Translations under genes and position numbers: made by a program
Assembly (NCBI RefSeq): GCF_900168205.1
Contig: NZ_FUZE01000001.1
Coordinates: 186,001 to 250,000 of the forward strand
Source: Chryseobacterium balustinum
GTDB lineage: Bacteria > Bacteroidota > Bacteroidia > Flavobacteriales > Weeksellaceae
DNA: 64,000 bases
Reading direction: 5' to 3'
Shown here: positions 38,448 to 47,735 of the stretch, piece after piece
Layout: each line of letters begins with the position of its first letter
Position numbering within the stretch: the first letter of the stretch is position 1
Notes under the pieces: generated by a model
What the model was told of the DNA's origin: nothing
The model's database searches: none
Seen by the model: the letters and a program-made list of their open reading frames with translations, nothing else

Positions 38448-39326
38448 ATGAAATCAATATCAAAAATATTGGGATTAATGATGCTATTTGTTTCATTGGT
38501 ATATTCTGCCCAAATAAAAAATGCAAAAACCGAAACCACTAAAATCTACGGAAACTGCGACATGTGCAAATCAACGATTGAAAAATCGGGAAATGTGAAA
38601 AATGTAGCCATGGTAAACTGGGACAAAGATTCTAAAATGGCAACCATAACCTATGATTCAAAGAAAACCAACGAACAGGAAATTTTAAAAAGAATTGCTA
38701 ATGCAGGATACGACAGCGAGTCATTTTATGCGCCAGATGATGTGTATGCTAAACTTCCATCTTGTTGTCAGTATAAAAGAAATAAGACAACAGCAATGGA
38801 TGACCACGGGCATGAGCATTCTTCAATGAAAAGTTCTGTGTCAAACGTGAACGATCACTCTTCAATGTCTGATCATTCTTCAATGATTCAGGAAAGTAAA
38901 CCGGCTGGTTCGCCTTTGCAAAGTATTCAGGATTCTTATTTTTCATTAAAAAATGCTCTTGTAAAATCTGATGCTAAAACTGCTTCTGCAAAAGGGAAAG
39001 AATTAACAGATGCGATCACTGCTGTAAAAATGAATGAACTGTCTGCTACAGAGCATGATGTTTGGATGAAAGCAATGAAAAGCTTAAATAGTGACGCTTC
39101 AGCAATTGCTAAAACGCAAGACATAAAAAAACAAAGAGAAGCCTTCAAAACGTTATCTAAAAACATGTACGACTTGCTAAAAACCTCAAAGATTTCGACA
39201 CCTGTTTATTATCAGTATTGTCCGATGCAGGATGCCAATTGGCTGAGTACGGAAAGTACAATCAAAAACCCATATTACGGAGCACAAATGCTTACTTGTG
39301 GAAATACAGTGGAAACTTTAAAATAA
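38448..39326 (+). CDS. HMA-domain plus DUF3347 periplasmic protein
   Basis: A 292-residue exported protein (signal peptide ending VYSAQ). Residues about 27-95 are a heavy-metal-associated ferredoxin fold with the metal motif GNCDMCKSTIE (Cys37xxCys40). A His/Met/Ser-rich linker follows (about 117-155, DDHGHEHSSMKSS ... DHSSMSDHSSM), good for Cu binding. Then comes a DUF3347 domain (about 165-292) ending YYQYCPMQDANWLSTESTIKNPYYGAQMLTCG, the family signature with the YCPM motif. It probably hands copper to the multicopper oxidase encoded eight bases downstream. There is no P-type ATPase gene here. Confidence 0.87.
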   Translation: MKSISKILGLMMLFVSLVYSAQIKNAKTETTKIYGNCDMCKSTIEKSGNVKNVAMVNWDKDSKMATITYDSKKTNEQEILKRIANAGYDSESFYAPDDVYAKLPSCCQYKRNKTTAMDDHGHEHSSMKSSVSNVNDHSSMSDHSSMIQESKPAGSPLQSIQDSYFSLKNALVKSDAKTASAKGKELTDAITAVKMNELSATEHDVWMKAMKSLNSDASAIAKTQDIKKQREAFKTLSKNMYDLLKTSKISTPVYYQYCPMQDANWLSTESTIKNPYYGAQMLTCGNTVETLK

Positions 39327-39334
39327 AGAGTAAT

Positions 39335-41647
39335 ATGCTAAAAACTAAATATATAGTTATCGGGATTTTATTTTCTTTTTTCTTTGTAAAAGCACAGGAT
39401 CATTCTGCGCATAATATTCATAATGCTCAGAACAAAAAAGTACTTCCTTTTCCTGAAAAAAAGTTAACTGGTGGTAAAACAGTAACGTATCATCTGTATG
39501 TAAAAGATACTTTGGTTAATTTCACCGGAAAAGTGAAAAGAGCGATTGCGGTTAATGGGCAAATTCCTATGCCTACGCTTACATTTACAGAAGGCGATAC
39601 TGCGGAGATCATCGTGCATAACCATATGAACGAAGAAACTTCCCTGCATTGGCATGGATTGATGTTGCCCAACAAAGAAGACGGCGTTCCTATGCTTACT
39701 CAAATGGGAATTAAACCACATTCAACGTATACTTATAAATTTCCAATTATTCAGCACGGAACGCATTGGTATCATTCTCATTCAGGTTTGCAGGAGCAGA
39801 TAGGAATGTATGGATCGATGATTTTGAAAAAGAGAGATGACGACCCTACATTTAGAAAAGGAATTGATGATATTCCAGCAATTCCCCTGATTTTAAGCGA
39901 ATGGACAGATTTGAATCCTCATAATGTGCATAGAATGCTTCACAACGCAAATGACTGGTTTGGGATAAAGAAAAAAAGCACTCAAAGTTATTGGGAAGCC
40001 ATAAAAGAAGGACATTTTGGAACAAAAGTGACCAATGAATGGAAACGGATGCTTGCAATGGATGTAAGCGATATTTATTATGACAAATTTTTAATTAATG
40101 GTACATCTGAACAGCAGTTGTCTCAATTTAAAGCAGGGGATAGGGTGCGGCTTCGGATTTCCAACGGAGGAGCTTCGTCCTATTTCTGGATCAATTATGC
40201 AGGTGGGAAGATTGAAGTTGTGGCAAACGATGGTAATGATGTAGAGCCGTTGATGGTAGACAGACTTATCATCGGAGTTTCTGAAACGTATGATATTGTG
40301 GTGACAATTCCCGAGAAAAATACTTCTTACGAGCTTTTAGTAACTCCAGAAGATAGAACCAAATCGGTTTCAATTTATGTAGGAGAAGGCATCAAGCAGC
40401 TCCACGCTCCGCTTCCTAAACTTAAATATTTTGAAGGGATGAAAATGATGAACGATATGATGAAGATGAATGGAGATATGAAAGATATGGGAATGGGAAT
40501 GAGCCTTCAAAAAATGGATATGAACGCAGTGATGTATCCTGAAATTACAGGCGAGAAAGCAAAAGATCGTCAAAAAATGGAAATGAATAAAGACGCAAAA
40601 ATGAACCATTCTTCACACGGTGCAGGAAATACTGATATTGTAACCTTAAATTATAATATGCTAAAGTCTCCTTATGATACTTCTTTGCCGAAAAAAGATT
40701 CTATAAAAAATATTACCCTTACTCTTACAGGAAATATGAACCGTTATGTCTGGAGTATGGATAATAAAGTGCTTTCGGAAGTTGATAAAATTCCAGTTAA
40801 AAAAGGAGAAATATTAAGAATTAAATTGATCAACAATTCTATGATGAGGCATCCGATGCACCTTCATGGTTTTGATTTCCGTGTTCTTAACGAAAACGGC
40901 TCTCAAGCTCCATTAAAAAATGTATTAGATATTATGCCCATGGAAACAGATGTTATAGAATTTGAAGCAAATACAGAGGGCGATTGGTTCTTCCACTGTC
41001 ATATCTTATATCACATGATGGCAGGCATGAACAGAGTTTTTGCAGTAGGCGACTACAAAAACCCGGAAATTCCGGATAAAGAAAAGGCCTATAAAATGCT
41101 TCAGGACGAAAGTAACGAATGGCATCTTATGGCAGAAAATGATTTTGCAACCAATGGTAACGACGGACAAGCAATGTTGCAAAACGCAAGATGGAGCATC
41201 GGTACAGAATGGAGATTGGGATACAACAGTATGCACGGCTACGAAACAGAAACCCATATTGGTCGATATATCGGTAAAATGCAATGGTTAATGCCTTTTA
41301 TTGGTTTCGATTGGAGATACAGAAACTCTCATGGTTCTGAATCGGAAAAAAACCTTTTTTGGCAGAAAAGCAAAAAAGATCAAAGAGCAACAATTAGTGC
41401 AGGAGTTTTGTATACTTTACCCATGTTGATTGATTTTCAGGCAGAAGTCTTCACAGACGGAATTGTGAGGCTTCAATTAAGAAGAGAAGATATTCCTCTT
41501 ACTCGAAGATTGCGCGGTGCTTTTTCTGTCAATACCGATAAGGAATATATGCTGGGTTTAAAATATATCGTTACCCGAAATGCATCCTTATCAACCCATT
41601 ATGATAGCGATATGGGCTTTGGAGCGGGAATTACATTGGTTTATTAA
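39335..41647 (+). CDS. Multicopper oxidase (CopA-like) with outer-membrane-type C-terminal extension
   Basis: A 770-residue exported oxidase, probably converting Cu(I) to Cu(II). I start at the ATG at 39335 (MLKTKYIVIG with signal peptide to about residue 20); an upstream in-frame start would overlap the previous gene. Copper ligands are clear: LHWHG (His105, His107), HWYHSH (His144, His147, His149), HPMHLHG (His506, 509, 511) and HCHILYHMMAGM (His554, Cys555, His556, His560, Met565). A Met-rich insert (about 369-427), as in CueO/CopA, suggests copper loading. Residues about 590-770 are not part of a usual oxidase: they alternate polar and aromatic strands and end GAGITLVY, like a CopB-type beta-barrel. 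A strong terminator follows. Confidence 0.88.
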   Translation: MLKTKYIVIGILFSFFFVKAQDHSAHNIHNAQNKKVLPFPEKKLTGGKTVTYHLYVKDTLVNFTGKVKRAIAVNGQIPMPTLTFTEGDTAEIIVHNHMNEETSLHWHGLMLPNKEDGVPMLTQMGIKPHSTYTYKFPIIQHGTHWYHSHSGLQEQIGMYGSMILKKRDDDPTFRKGIDDIPAIPLILSEWTDLNPHNVHRMLHNANDWFGIKKKSTQSYWEAIKEGHFGTKVTNEWKRMLAMDVSDIYYDKFLINGTSEQQLSQFKAGDRVRLRISNGGASSYFWINYAGGKIEVVANDGNDVEPLMVDRLIIGVSETYDIVVTIPEKNTSYELLVTPEDRTKSVSIYVGEGIKQLHAPLPKLKYFEGMKMMNDMMKMNGDMKDMGMGMSLQKMDMNAVMYPEITGEKAKDRQKMEMNKDAKMNHSSHGAGNTDIVTLNYNMLKSPYDTSLPKKDSIKNITLTLTGNMNRYVWSMDNKVLSEVDKIPVKKGEILRIKLINNSMMRHPMHLHGFDFRVLNENGSQAPLKNVLDIMPMETDVIEFEANTEGDWFFHCHILYHMMAGMNRVFAVGDYKNPEIPDKEKAYKMLQDESNEWHLMAENDFATNGNDGQAMLQNARWSIGTEWRLGYNSMHGYETETHIGRYIGKMQWLMPFIGFDWRYRNSHGSESEKNLFWQKSKKDQRATISAGVLYTLPMLIDFQAEVFTDGIVRLQLRREDIPLTRRLRGAFSVNTDKEYMLGLKYIVTRNASLSTHYDSDMGFGAGITLVY

Positions 41648-41688
41648 TCAGATTTTTACCAATTTTAAAAACGAGTTTTCTTTATATT

Positions 41689-41730
41689 AATAATTCGGGA
41701 CAGAATATTCTGTCCCGAATTATTTTTTTT
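41689..41730 (+). terminator. Strong palindromic terminator of the copper operon
   Basis: A perfect 18-bp inverted repeat with no spacer (41689-41706 with 41707-41724) is followed by a run of T's. It lies 41 bases after the oxidase stop. The perfect symmetry would make it function from either side. Confidence 0.8.
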
Positions 41731-41800
41731 AAATTTAAATAAATACTGTAAATCATTACTTATTGAAAAAAAATAATTATTTTTATAAAAAAAACACACA

Positions 41801-43336
41801 ATGCTGATTAAAATATATGGAAGTTCCATTTTCGGCGTTTCCGCACAAACTATAACTATTGAAGTCAATATTGATACAGGTGGAGTCGGTTATCATTTGG
41901 TAGGCCTTCCCGATAATGCTATCAAAGAAAGCAGTTACAGAATTTCTGCTGCACTCAAAAATTGTGGTTATAAAATTCCCGGAAAAAAAGTTACGATTAA
42001 TATGGCGCCCGCAGATTTGCGGAAAGAAGGTGCTGCGTACGACTTGAGTATCGCAATCGGAATTCTGATTGCCTCTGACCAGATTCTTGGTGAAAATGTA
42101 CAAGATTATATCATTATGGGAGAGCTTTCACTTGATGGAGGCTTGCAACCGATAAAAGGAGTTCTTCCAATTGCCATTCAGGCTCGTGAAGAAGGATTTA
42201 AAGGAATTATTTTACCTAAACAAAATACCAGAGAAGCAGCCATTGTCAATAATCTTGATGTATATGGTGTAGAAAATATTAAAGAAGTCATTGATTTTTT
42301 TAATGAAGGAAAACCTCTTGAGAAAGTGGTGTTAGATACCAGAAAAGAATTTCAGGACAAGGTCAATAATTTCCCGTTTGATTTTTCTGAAGTGAAAGGT
42401 CAGGAAACCGCTAAAAGAGCAATGGAAGTTGCTGCAGCAGGTGGTCATAATATTATTCTTATCGGTCCACCGGGAAGTGGAAAAACAATGCTGGCAAAAA
42501 GAGTTCCGAGTATTTTGCCACCACTTACTTTAAAGGAAGCTTTAGAAACCACAAAAATACATTCTGTAGCCGGAAAAATGGGAACGGAGACTTCTTTGAT
42601 GACCGTTCGTCCATTTCGTTCACCTCATCACACCATTTCAGACGTTGCACTTGTCGGCGGTGGAAGTTATCCGCAACCGGGAGAAATCTCACTTGCTCAT
42701 AACGGAGTTTTATTTTTAGACGAAATGCCGGAATTTAAAAGAACGGTTTTGGAAGTAATGCGTCAACCTTTGGAAGACCGTGAAGTAACGATTTCAAGAG
42801 CAAGGTTTACCGTAAATTATCCTTCAAGCTTTATGCTAATTGCTTCAATGAATCCAAGTCCAAGCGGATATTTTCCCGACGATCCCAATAATACGTCTTC
42901 TGTTTTTGAAATGCAGCGGTATATGAATAAACTTTCGGGACCACTTTTAGACAGAATTGATATTCATGTTGAGGTGCAGAAAGTTGAATTTGGACAACTG
43001 ACCGAAAAAAGGAAAGGCGAAAAAAGTGAAGACATCAGAAAACGGGTTTTAATTGCCCGGGAAATTCAAAATGAAAGATATAAGGATTTGGCAATTAGTT
43101 ACAATGCTCAAATTGGTTCTCGTGAATTGGAAAAGTTTTGCGAGTTAGATGATGCATCTTTTAATCTTATCAAAATGGCAATGGAAAAACTGAATCTTTC
43201 AGCAAGAGCCTATGATAGAATTCTAAAAGTTGCCAGAACAATTGCTGATCTTGAAGAATCTGAAAGTATTTTGTCTCATCATATTTCTGAAGCAATACAA
43301 TACAGAAGCCTCGACCGAGAATTTTGGAATGTGTAA
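41801..43336 (+). CDS. YifB/ComM family Mg-chelatase-like AAA+ ATPase
   Basis: A 511-residue AAA+ protein. The N-terminal half is the ChlI/Lon-like domain (VEVNIDTGGVGYHLVGLPDNAIKESSYRI). The ATPase has Walker A IGPPGSGKTMLAKRVPSILPPL and Walker B NGVLFLDEMPEF, with sensor regions in LIASMNPSPSGYFPDDP. The C-terminal Mg_chelatase_C part is LSARAYDRILKVARTIADLEES. ComM is a branch-migration helicase helping natural transformation in other bacteria; dprA in the same window (60.7 kb) makes such a role plausible. No chelatase partner genes are adjacent. Confidence 0.93.
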   Translation: MLIKIYGSSIFGVSAQTITIEVNIDTGGVGYHLVGLPDNAIKESSYRISAALKNCGYKIPGKKVTINMAPADLRKEGAAYDLSIAIGILIASDQILGENVQDYIIMGELSLDGGLQPIKGVLPIAIQAREEGFKGIILPKQNTREAAIVNNLDVYGVENIKEVIDFFNEGKPLEKVVLDTRKEFQDKVNNFPFDFSEVKGQETAKRAMEVAAAGGHNIILIGPPGSGKTMLAKRVPSILPPLTLKEALETTKIHSVAGKMGTETSLMTVRPFRSPHHTISDVALVGGGSYPQPGEISLAHNGVLFLDEMPEFKRTVLEVMRQPLEDREVTISRARFTVNYPSSFMLIASMNPSPSGYFPDDPNNTSSVFEMQRYMNKLSGPLLDRIDIHVEVQKVEFGQLTEKRKGEKSEDIRKRVLIAREIQNERYKDLAISYNAQIGSRELEKFCELDDASFNLIKMAMEKLNLSARAYDRILKVARTIADLEESESILSHHISEAIQYRSLDREFWNV

Positions 43337-43354
43337 AATAAGTTTTAATTAAAT

Positions 43355-43389
43355 AAAAAGCACCCCTAAATAAAAATTTAGGAATGCTC
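43355..43389 (-). terminator. Terminator of the spondin lipoprotein gene
   Basis: A long stem (AGCACCCCTAAAT region pairing with ATTTAGGAATGCT, two mismatches) with a four-base loop is followed by TTTTATTTAATT on the minus strand. It lies about 45 bases past the stop at 43434. Confidence 0.6.
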
Positions 43390-43433
43390 ATTGAAACCAT
43401 TTGTTGTTTTTATTAAACCCTGATCGAGATTAA

Positions 43434-44651
43434 TTAATTTACAGTCACTTTTAAGACATTTTGTACTGCAGGTATAGGATATTGATTTCCTACTTTAGAA
43501 ATCACCACACTTTCTGCCTGAGGAGTTCCCCCAAATAAAGCCTGACGATTTCCTGCTCCAGGATATTGATTAATACCTGTTCCCGAATCAAATAAAGCAG
43601 TTTTTGAAGTTAAATCTCCCGTGCTATTTGCATCAATACTTTGTTCATTGGCATAAAACCAGTCATTAGAAAAACCAAACATCGTTACATAAGCTATTTT
43701 ATTTCCCGGTGTATACGTGAAGTTGGTCATCACTTTGTTTCCTGGTGCTACAGGAGCGTTTCCGGCGATATAAACTCCTTTTACATTAGACATAGCTTTT
43801 AAGCTGTTTTGAAGTTTCATAACATCTCCAGTCTGAGAGATTTCTTTTAATCCATTATTAGAATCTAATTGTCCTAATTGATAAATAGGGTTTTGATTAC
43901 CGCTATAAACTACTACCAAAGCTGGAGATAGACCTGTCATTATTCCAGTATTTGCGTTAAGTTTGGTGACCATTTTAGTAATATCTCCCATTTGTGCTAT
44001 ATCCGTAATTTCAGGATTTGATAACGCATTAGGTGTGAAAAAAGGAGCTGAATTAAGCAATTGCGAACCATTGTAGTTTGAAATTGCCCAAACTCCAGGA
44101 GATAAAGGTGTTGAATTGGCCGTTCCTCCGGAGGTGTTTGTTATCATTAAGGTAAATTCAGATTTCATAATGTCATAACTAAGATTTAGCTTGACCAGTT
44201 GAGAGGCATTCACACTTGGAACCTGAGCAATAGGATTGCTCTGAGCAGTTCCTGTTGTATTGTCTTTTGTTCCGTTGTCCCACAATAAAACTTCTGAAGA
44301 AACATCACCTGTAATAGCATTTCCATTAGTGTCAAATAGTTTTATTCCAGGTTGTTTTGATGCAAAGAACCAATCTTTGGATGCGCCATACATGGTTGCA
44401 AACATCAGAGACTGTGCTTTTCCTGCACTGAATTTAACGGAGACAGATTCTCCTGGCATTATAACAGGAGTATTGGTTCCCTGAAAGCTGCCACTTTCTA
44501 CAAAATCTTTTGGAGTAACAATATTTTCAAAAGTAATTGTTTTTTCCATTGAACTTTCCATCATCATATCGTCATCATCACAAGATGTAAGGCCAAAAAT
44601 TGTCATAAGCCCAAGGCTAAGTGTTGCTAGTTTTAAAAAGTTCTTTTTCAT
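43434..44651 (-). CDS. Lipoprotein with two spondin-N-type domains
   Basis: A 405-residue surface lipoprotein: signal peptide then GLTSC with Cys24, followed by a DDDD/Met-rich stretch. The mature part contains two copies of a spondin-N-like domain. Copy 1 (about 37-190) holds MYGASKDWFFASKQPGIKLFDTNGNAITGDVSSEVLLWDNGT; copy 2 (about 230-405) holds MFGFSNDWFYANEQSIDANSTGDLTSKTALFDSGTGIN. Both share the S.DWF.A and D.GT blocks, with the Asp-rich sites expected to bind calcium in eukaryotic spondins. I start at the ATG of MKKNFLKLAT; an upstream start (44717) adds a non-signal tail. The role is unknown, perhaps adhesion or surface binding. Confidence 0.85.
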   Translation of the reverse strand: MKKNFLKLATLSLGLMTIFGLTSCDDDDMMMESSMEKTITFENIVTPKDFVESGSFQGTNTPVIMPGESVSVKFSAGKAQSLMFATMYGASKDWFFASKQPGIKLFDTNGNAITGDVSSEVLLWDNGTKDNTTGTAQSNPIAQVPSVNASQLVKLNLSYDIMKSEFTLMITNTSGGTANSTPLSPGVWAISNYNGSQLLNSAPFFTPNALSNPEITDIAQMGDITKMVTKLNANTGIMTGLSPALVVVYSGNQNPIYQLGQLDSNNGLKEISQTGDVMKLQNSLKAMSNVKGVYIAGNAPVAPGNKVMTNFTYTPGNKIAYVTMFGFSNDWFYANEQSIDANSTGDLTSKTALFDSGTGINQYPGAGNRQALFGGTPQAESVVISKVGNQYPIPAVQNVLKVTVN

Positions 44652-44833
44652 AAAAGTATTTTTTATAGTTATAATTGATTTATAATTATAGTCGGAGTTA
44701 TTTAAAAATCCTGACAAAAAAATATCTTTTTATTGAATTTAAATATTTAAGGTATTGATTTTTAGTATTTAAAATTTTAAAATGATTGATTTTTCTTGAA
44801 AAAGACTCATCTTAAATTAATAAAAAAGGCAAC

Positions 44834-44866
44834 AAAAAAACCGTGAAATAAATTCCACGGTTTTCA
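44834..44866 (-). terminator. Rho-independent terminator after the S46 peptidase
   Basis: On the minus strand AAAACCGTG/CACGGTTTT (plus-strand 44837-44845 with 44856-44864) is followed by a T-run, 19 bases past the stop. Confidence 0.75.
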
Positions 44867-44884
44867 AAATATTTTTTGAGAAAA

Positions 44885-47083
44885 CTATTTTTTCTTTTTT
44901 ACAGGAGCTGCAATTTTGATTTTAGATTTACCAGTATCAGCAGGAGTATTTTCATCTCTTACTAATTTGAGTTCGTCTACAATTCTTCTTGCACCAGCAT
45001 ATTTGTCGATTGTCCAAAGAACAAAACGGATATCTACACTGATTGTTTTCTGCCATTCGTCTTCAAAAACGATATCTCCGCTTAATGCTTCGCTGTTTCC
45101 ATCAAATGCGATACCGATAAGGTTACCGTCTCCATCAATTACCGGAGAACCAGAGTTTCCACCTGTAATATCATTGTTTGAAAGGAAGTTTACCGGAAGG
45201 TAACCTGCTTTGTCTGCATATTGACCATAATCTTTAGCATTTTGAAGCGCAATTACTCTTTGAGGAAGATCAAACTCTTCGTCACCAGCTTTGTATTTAC
45301 CTACTAAACCTTCCATTGTAGTGTAATAGTTATCAGTCACTCCAAAGTAGTTTCTGTCGTCTCTTACAGGTAAAGTATCGATTTGCCCGTAAGTAAGTCT
45401 CATGGTAGAGTTTGCATCCGGATAGAATTTTTTCTCAGGCATTGCTTTCATTAAACCAGCTAAGAAAAGACGGTTGTTTTTAGCAAAGCTGTCATCCAAC
45501 AATACATATTTGTCGTTTGATGTTTTTTGATCTGCAATAATTCCTCTTGCTATTTTCAAAAGAGGATCTGCATCCAACTTCAAACGATCAGGATTCATAA
45601 TGTAATTCGTCACAGATGTTTTATTTGCAAATACAGATGAATACGCAAGGCTAGATAAGCTTTTAGCATCCAAAGCCATAATCGTTGGAGAAGCTACGTC
45701 AGATTTTACTCTTGTTTGGTAAAGATTTACCAAAGAGTTCAACATTTCTCCTTCAAGATTAGTGTTGATGTTATCATATGCATCTTTTACCGCCGTTTCT
45801 AATTTAGCTTTCATTGCCAATCTTCCTGCCATATCTTGTTTTGCATAAGCATCTAATGCAGGAGCTAAGCTGTTTGCAAGAGCGATATATTTTGCATTTC
45901 TCATCAATAGAGAAGCGTAGTTTCTTTCTGCATTTCTGTTTGAAACTTGAGAGTAATAGTTTTGAATTGTTTCTAAAACATCATCATACATTTCATTTCC
46001 TGGTTGCATTGACCAATCGTTGAATTTCTTCTCAATTTCTCTTTTGTCAGTAATTGTTCCGTTTTTTTCAACAGCATCAATTGTTCCCTGTCTGTTTTTC
46101 CAGTAGTTGGCAACAGAAGCATATTGAGAAGCGTATGCTAATTGAGTCGTCTTATCTTTATCCATGTACTTCTTCATAATGTCCATCGCCATTTTAGAAG
46201 TCTCTACCCAAGCCGGGTAATCTTTAGTAACCATTTGCTCAATTCCGTAAGAAGTTAAGTAACGGTTTGTTCTTCCTGGGTATCCTAAAATCATTGAGAA
46301 ATCTCCTGGTTTAATTCCTTTTAGAGAAACAGGTAAGAAGTGTTTAGGTTTTAATGGAACGTTGGTCAATTTAAATTCTGAAGGGTTTCCTGCAGCATCA
46401 GCATACACTCTGAAAACTGTAAAATCTCCTGTATGTCTTGGCCATTCCCAGTTATCGGTGTCTCCACCAAATTTACCAATTGATGATGGCGGTGCACCAA
46501 CTAATCTGATATCTTTATAGTCTTGATAAACAAAATAATAAAATTCGTTTCCGTTGAAGAAATCTCTTACGACAACAGTATATTTTCCATTTTCAGAATT
46601 TTCTGTCTGAATTGCTTTTGTTTCAGCATCAATTACAGCTTTTCTCTGAGCTGCAGACATTTCGTTGTTTAATTTTGAATTGATTCTCTGTGTCGCATCA
46701 TCCATTCTTACCAAAAATCTTACGTAAAGATCTTTAGAATTGAATTCTTCTTTTTCGTTTTTTGCCCAGAAACCATTCTTTAGGTAATCTTTTTCAGGAG
46801 TAGAAGCCGCAGCAACAGCACCATAACCACAGTGGTGATTGGTGAAAATCAACCCTTTGTCTGAAACAATTTCTCCTGTACAAAAACCGCCAAAGCTTAC
46901 GATAGCATCTTTTAAACTAGAGTTGTTTACAGAATAAATCTCTTCCGGAGTCAAACGAAGACCCTCTTTTTGCATGTCTACACCATTAAGCCTTTTGACA
47001 AGCATTAATAGCCACATTCCTTCATCTGCTCTCATTTGAGCAAAGCCTAATAAGAAAGTGAATAGTAAAAATATTCTTTTCAT
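44885..47083 (-). CDS. S46 family dipeptidyl-peptidase, DPP7-type
   Basis: A 732-residue exported serine peptidase that removes dipeptides from the N-terminus of oligopeptides in the periplasm, feeding amino-acid uptake. The catalytic His is in FTNHHCGYGAVAA and the nucleophile Ser644 in ITGGNSGSPVID. The residue 18 positions after the Ser is Gly (AFDGNSEA). At this place Porphyromonas gingivalis DPP11 has Arg (Asp/Glu specificity) and DPP7 has Gly (hydrophobic preference), so this enzyme should be DPP7-like. The signal peptide is MKRIFLLFTFLLGFAQMRA. A basic tail (APVKKKK) ends the protein. It is monocistronic. Confidence 0.93.
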   Translation of the reverse strand: MKRIFLLFTFLLGFAQMRADEGMWLLMLVKRLNGVDMQKEGLRLTPEEIYSVNNSSLKDAIVSFGGFCTGEIVSDKGLIFTNHHCGYGAVAAASTPEKDYLKNGFWAKNEKEEFNSKDLYVRFLVRMDDATQRINSKLNNEMSAAQRKAVIDAETKAIQTENSENGKYTVVVRDFFNGNEFYYFVYQDYKDIRLVGAPPSSIGKFGGDTDNWEWPRHTGDFTVFRVYADAAGNPSEFKLTNVPLKPKHFLPVSLKGIKPGDFSMILGYPGRTNRYLTSYGIEQMVTKDYPAWVETSKMAMDIMKKYMDKDKTTQLAYASQYASVANYWKNRQGTIDAVEKNGTITDKREIEKKFNDWSMQPGNEMYDDVLETIQNYYSQVSNRNAERNYASLLMRNAKYIALANSLAPALDAYAKQDMAGRLAMKAKLETAVKDAYDNINTNLEGEMLNSLVNLYQTRVKSDVASPTIMALDAKSLSSLAYSSVFANKTSVTNYIMNPDRLKLDADPLLKIARGIIADQKTSNDKYVLLDDSFAKNNRLFLAGLMKAMPEKKFYPDANSTMRLTYGQIDTLPVRDDRNYFGVTDNYYTTMEGLVGKYKAGDEEFDLPQRVIALQNAKDYGQYADKAGYLPVNFLSNNDITGGNSGSPVIDGDGNLIGIAFDGNSEALSGDIVFEDEWQKTISVDIRFVLWTIDKYAGARRIVDELKLVRDENTPADTGKSKIKIAAPVKKKK

Positions 47084-47169
47084 TTTATAAAATAATTTTT
47101 GTGGGGCTAAATTACTAATTTTTACGATAATTTGTCAGCAATTGGTATGAAAATGGGAGGGAGGATGAT

Positions 47170-47604
47170 ATGAAAAACATTTTATCATTTCTTTTTGCCT
47201 TTTTTATTCTAAATTTAGTTATAAACTGTTCTGTTGTAAAGTCGAATAACGAGCACTACCAAAGAGAATGGATGATGGTTTCGTTTGATGGGTTCACCAA
47301 AGAACAGCTTGTGAAAAATTTAGCAGAGATCAACCTTACAGAACCTGCCAAAGATGGAAAAATAAGAGGAACAGCGATGATGGGCTGCAACAGAATGTTT
47401 TTTACTTTAGAATTTAAATCTAAAAATAGAGTGAAGATTTCAGGATTGGGAAGTACATTAATGGCTTGTCAGGAAATGAATTTGGAAACAGAATTTTCAA
47501 AAGTTTTCGAAAAAATGACTCGCTACGAAATTAATGGTCATTTTCTCACCCTTTATGATGAGAATGGAACCCAAATGAAGTTTATTGCCGCAGATTGGGA
47601 TTAA
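47170..47604 (+). CDS. META-domain lipoprotein
   Basis: A 144-residue envelope protein. The N-terminus has a lipoprotein-like signal ending LVINC (Cys20). The META/HslJ domain follows: REWMMVSFDGFTKEQLVKNLAEINL, then GTAMMGCNRMFFTLEFKSKNRVKISGLGSTLMACQEMNLETEFSKVFEKM and RYEINGHFLTLYDENGTQMKFIA. The two domain cysteines (MGCN and MACQ) are the usual pair. The family is loosely linked to heat-shock or drug-resistance phenotypes; no exact role is known. It is divergent from the S46 peptidase. Confidence 0.88.
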   Translation: MKNILSFLFAFFILNLVINCSVVKSNNEHYQREWMMVSFDGFTKEQLVKNLAEINLTEPAKDGKIRGTAMMGCNRMFFTLEFKSKNRVKISGLGSTLMACQEMNLETEFSKVFEKMTRYEINGHFLTLYDENGTQMKFIAADWD

Positions 47605-47735
47605 TTTCTCTTTTATTCAACAAATACAGTGAAATTATATCGATTTAGGTTAAATTACCTGTTTTTTGAAAACTCTACTTGTATTTATAAATTAAAAATA
47701 TTATCTTGTAAATCTTATAAATTATACAGAATTTA

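Noticed and set aside
39218..39334. Upstream start for the multicopper oxidase
   Set aside because: It would overlap the HMA-DUF3347 gene by over 100 bases and bury the signal peptide, which starts cleanly at 39335.
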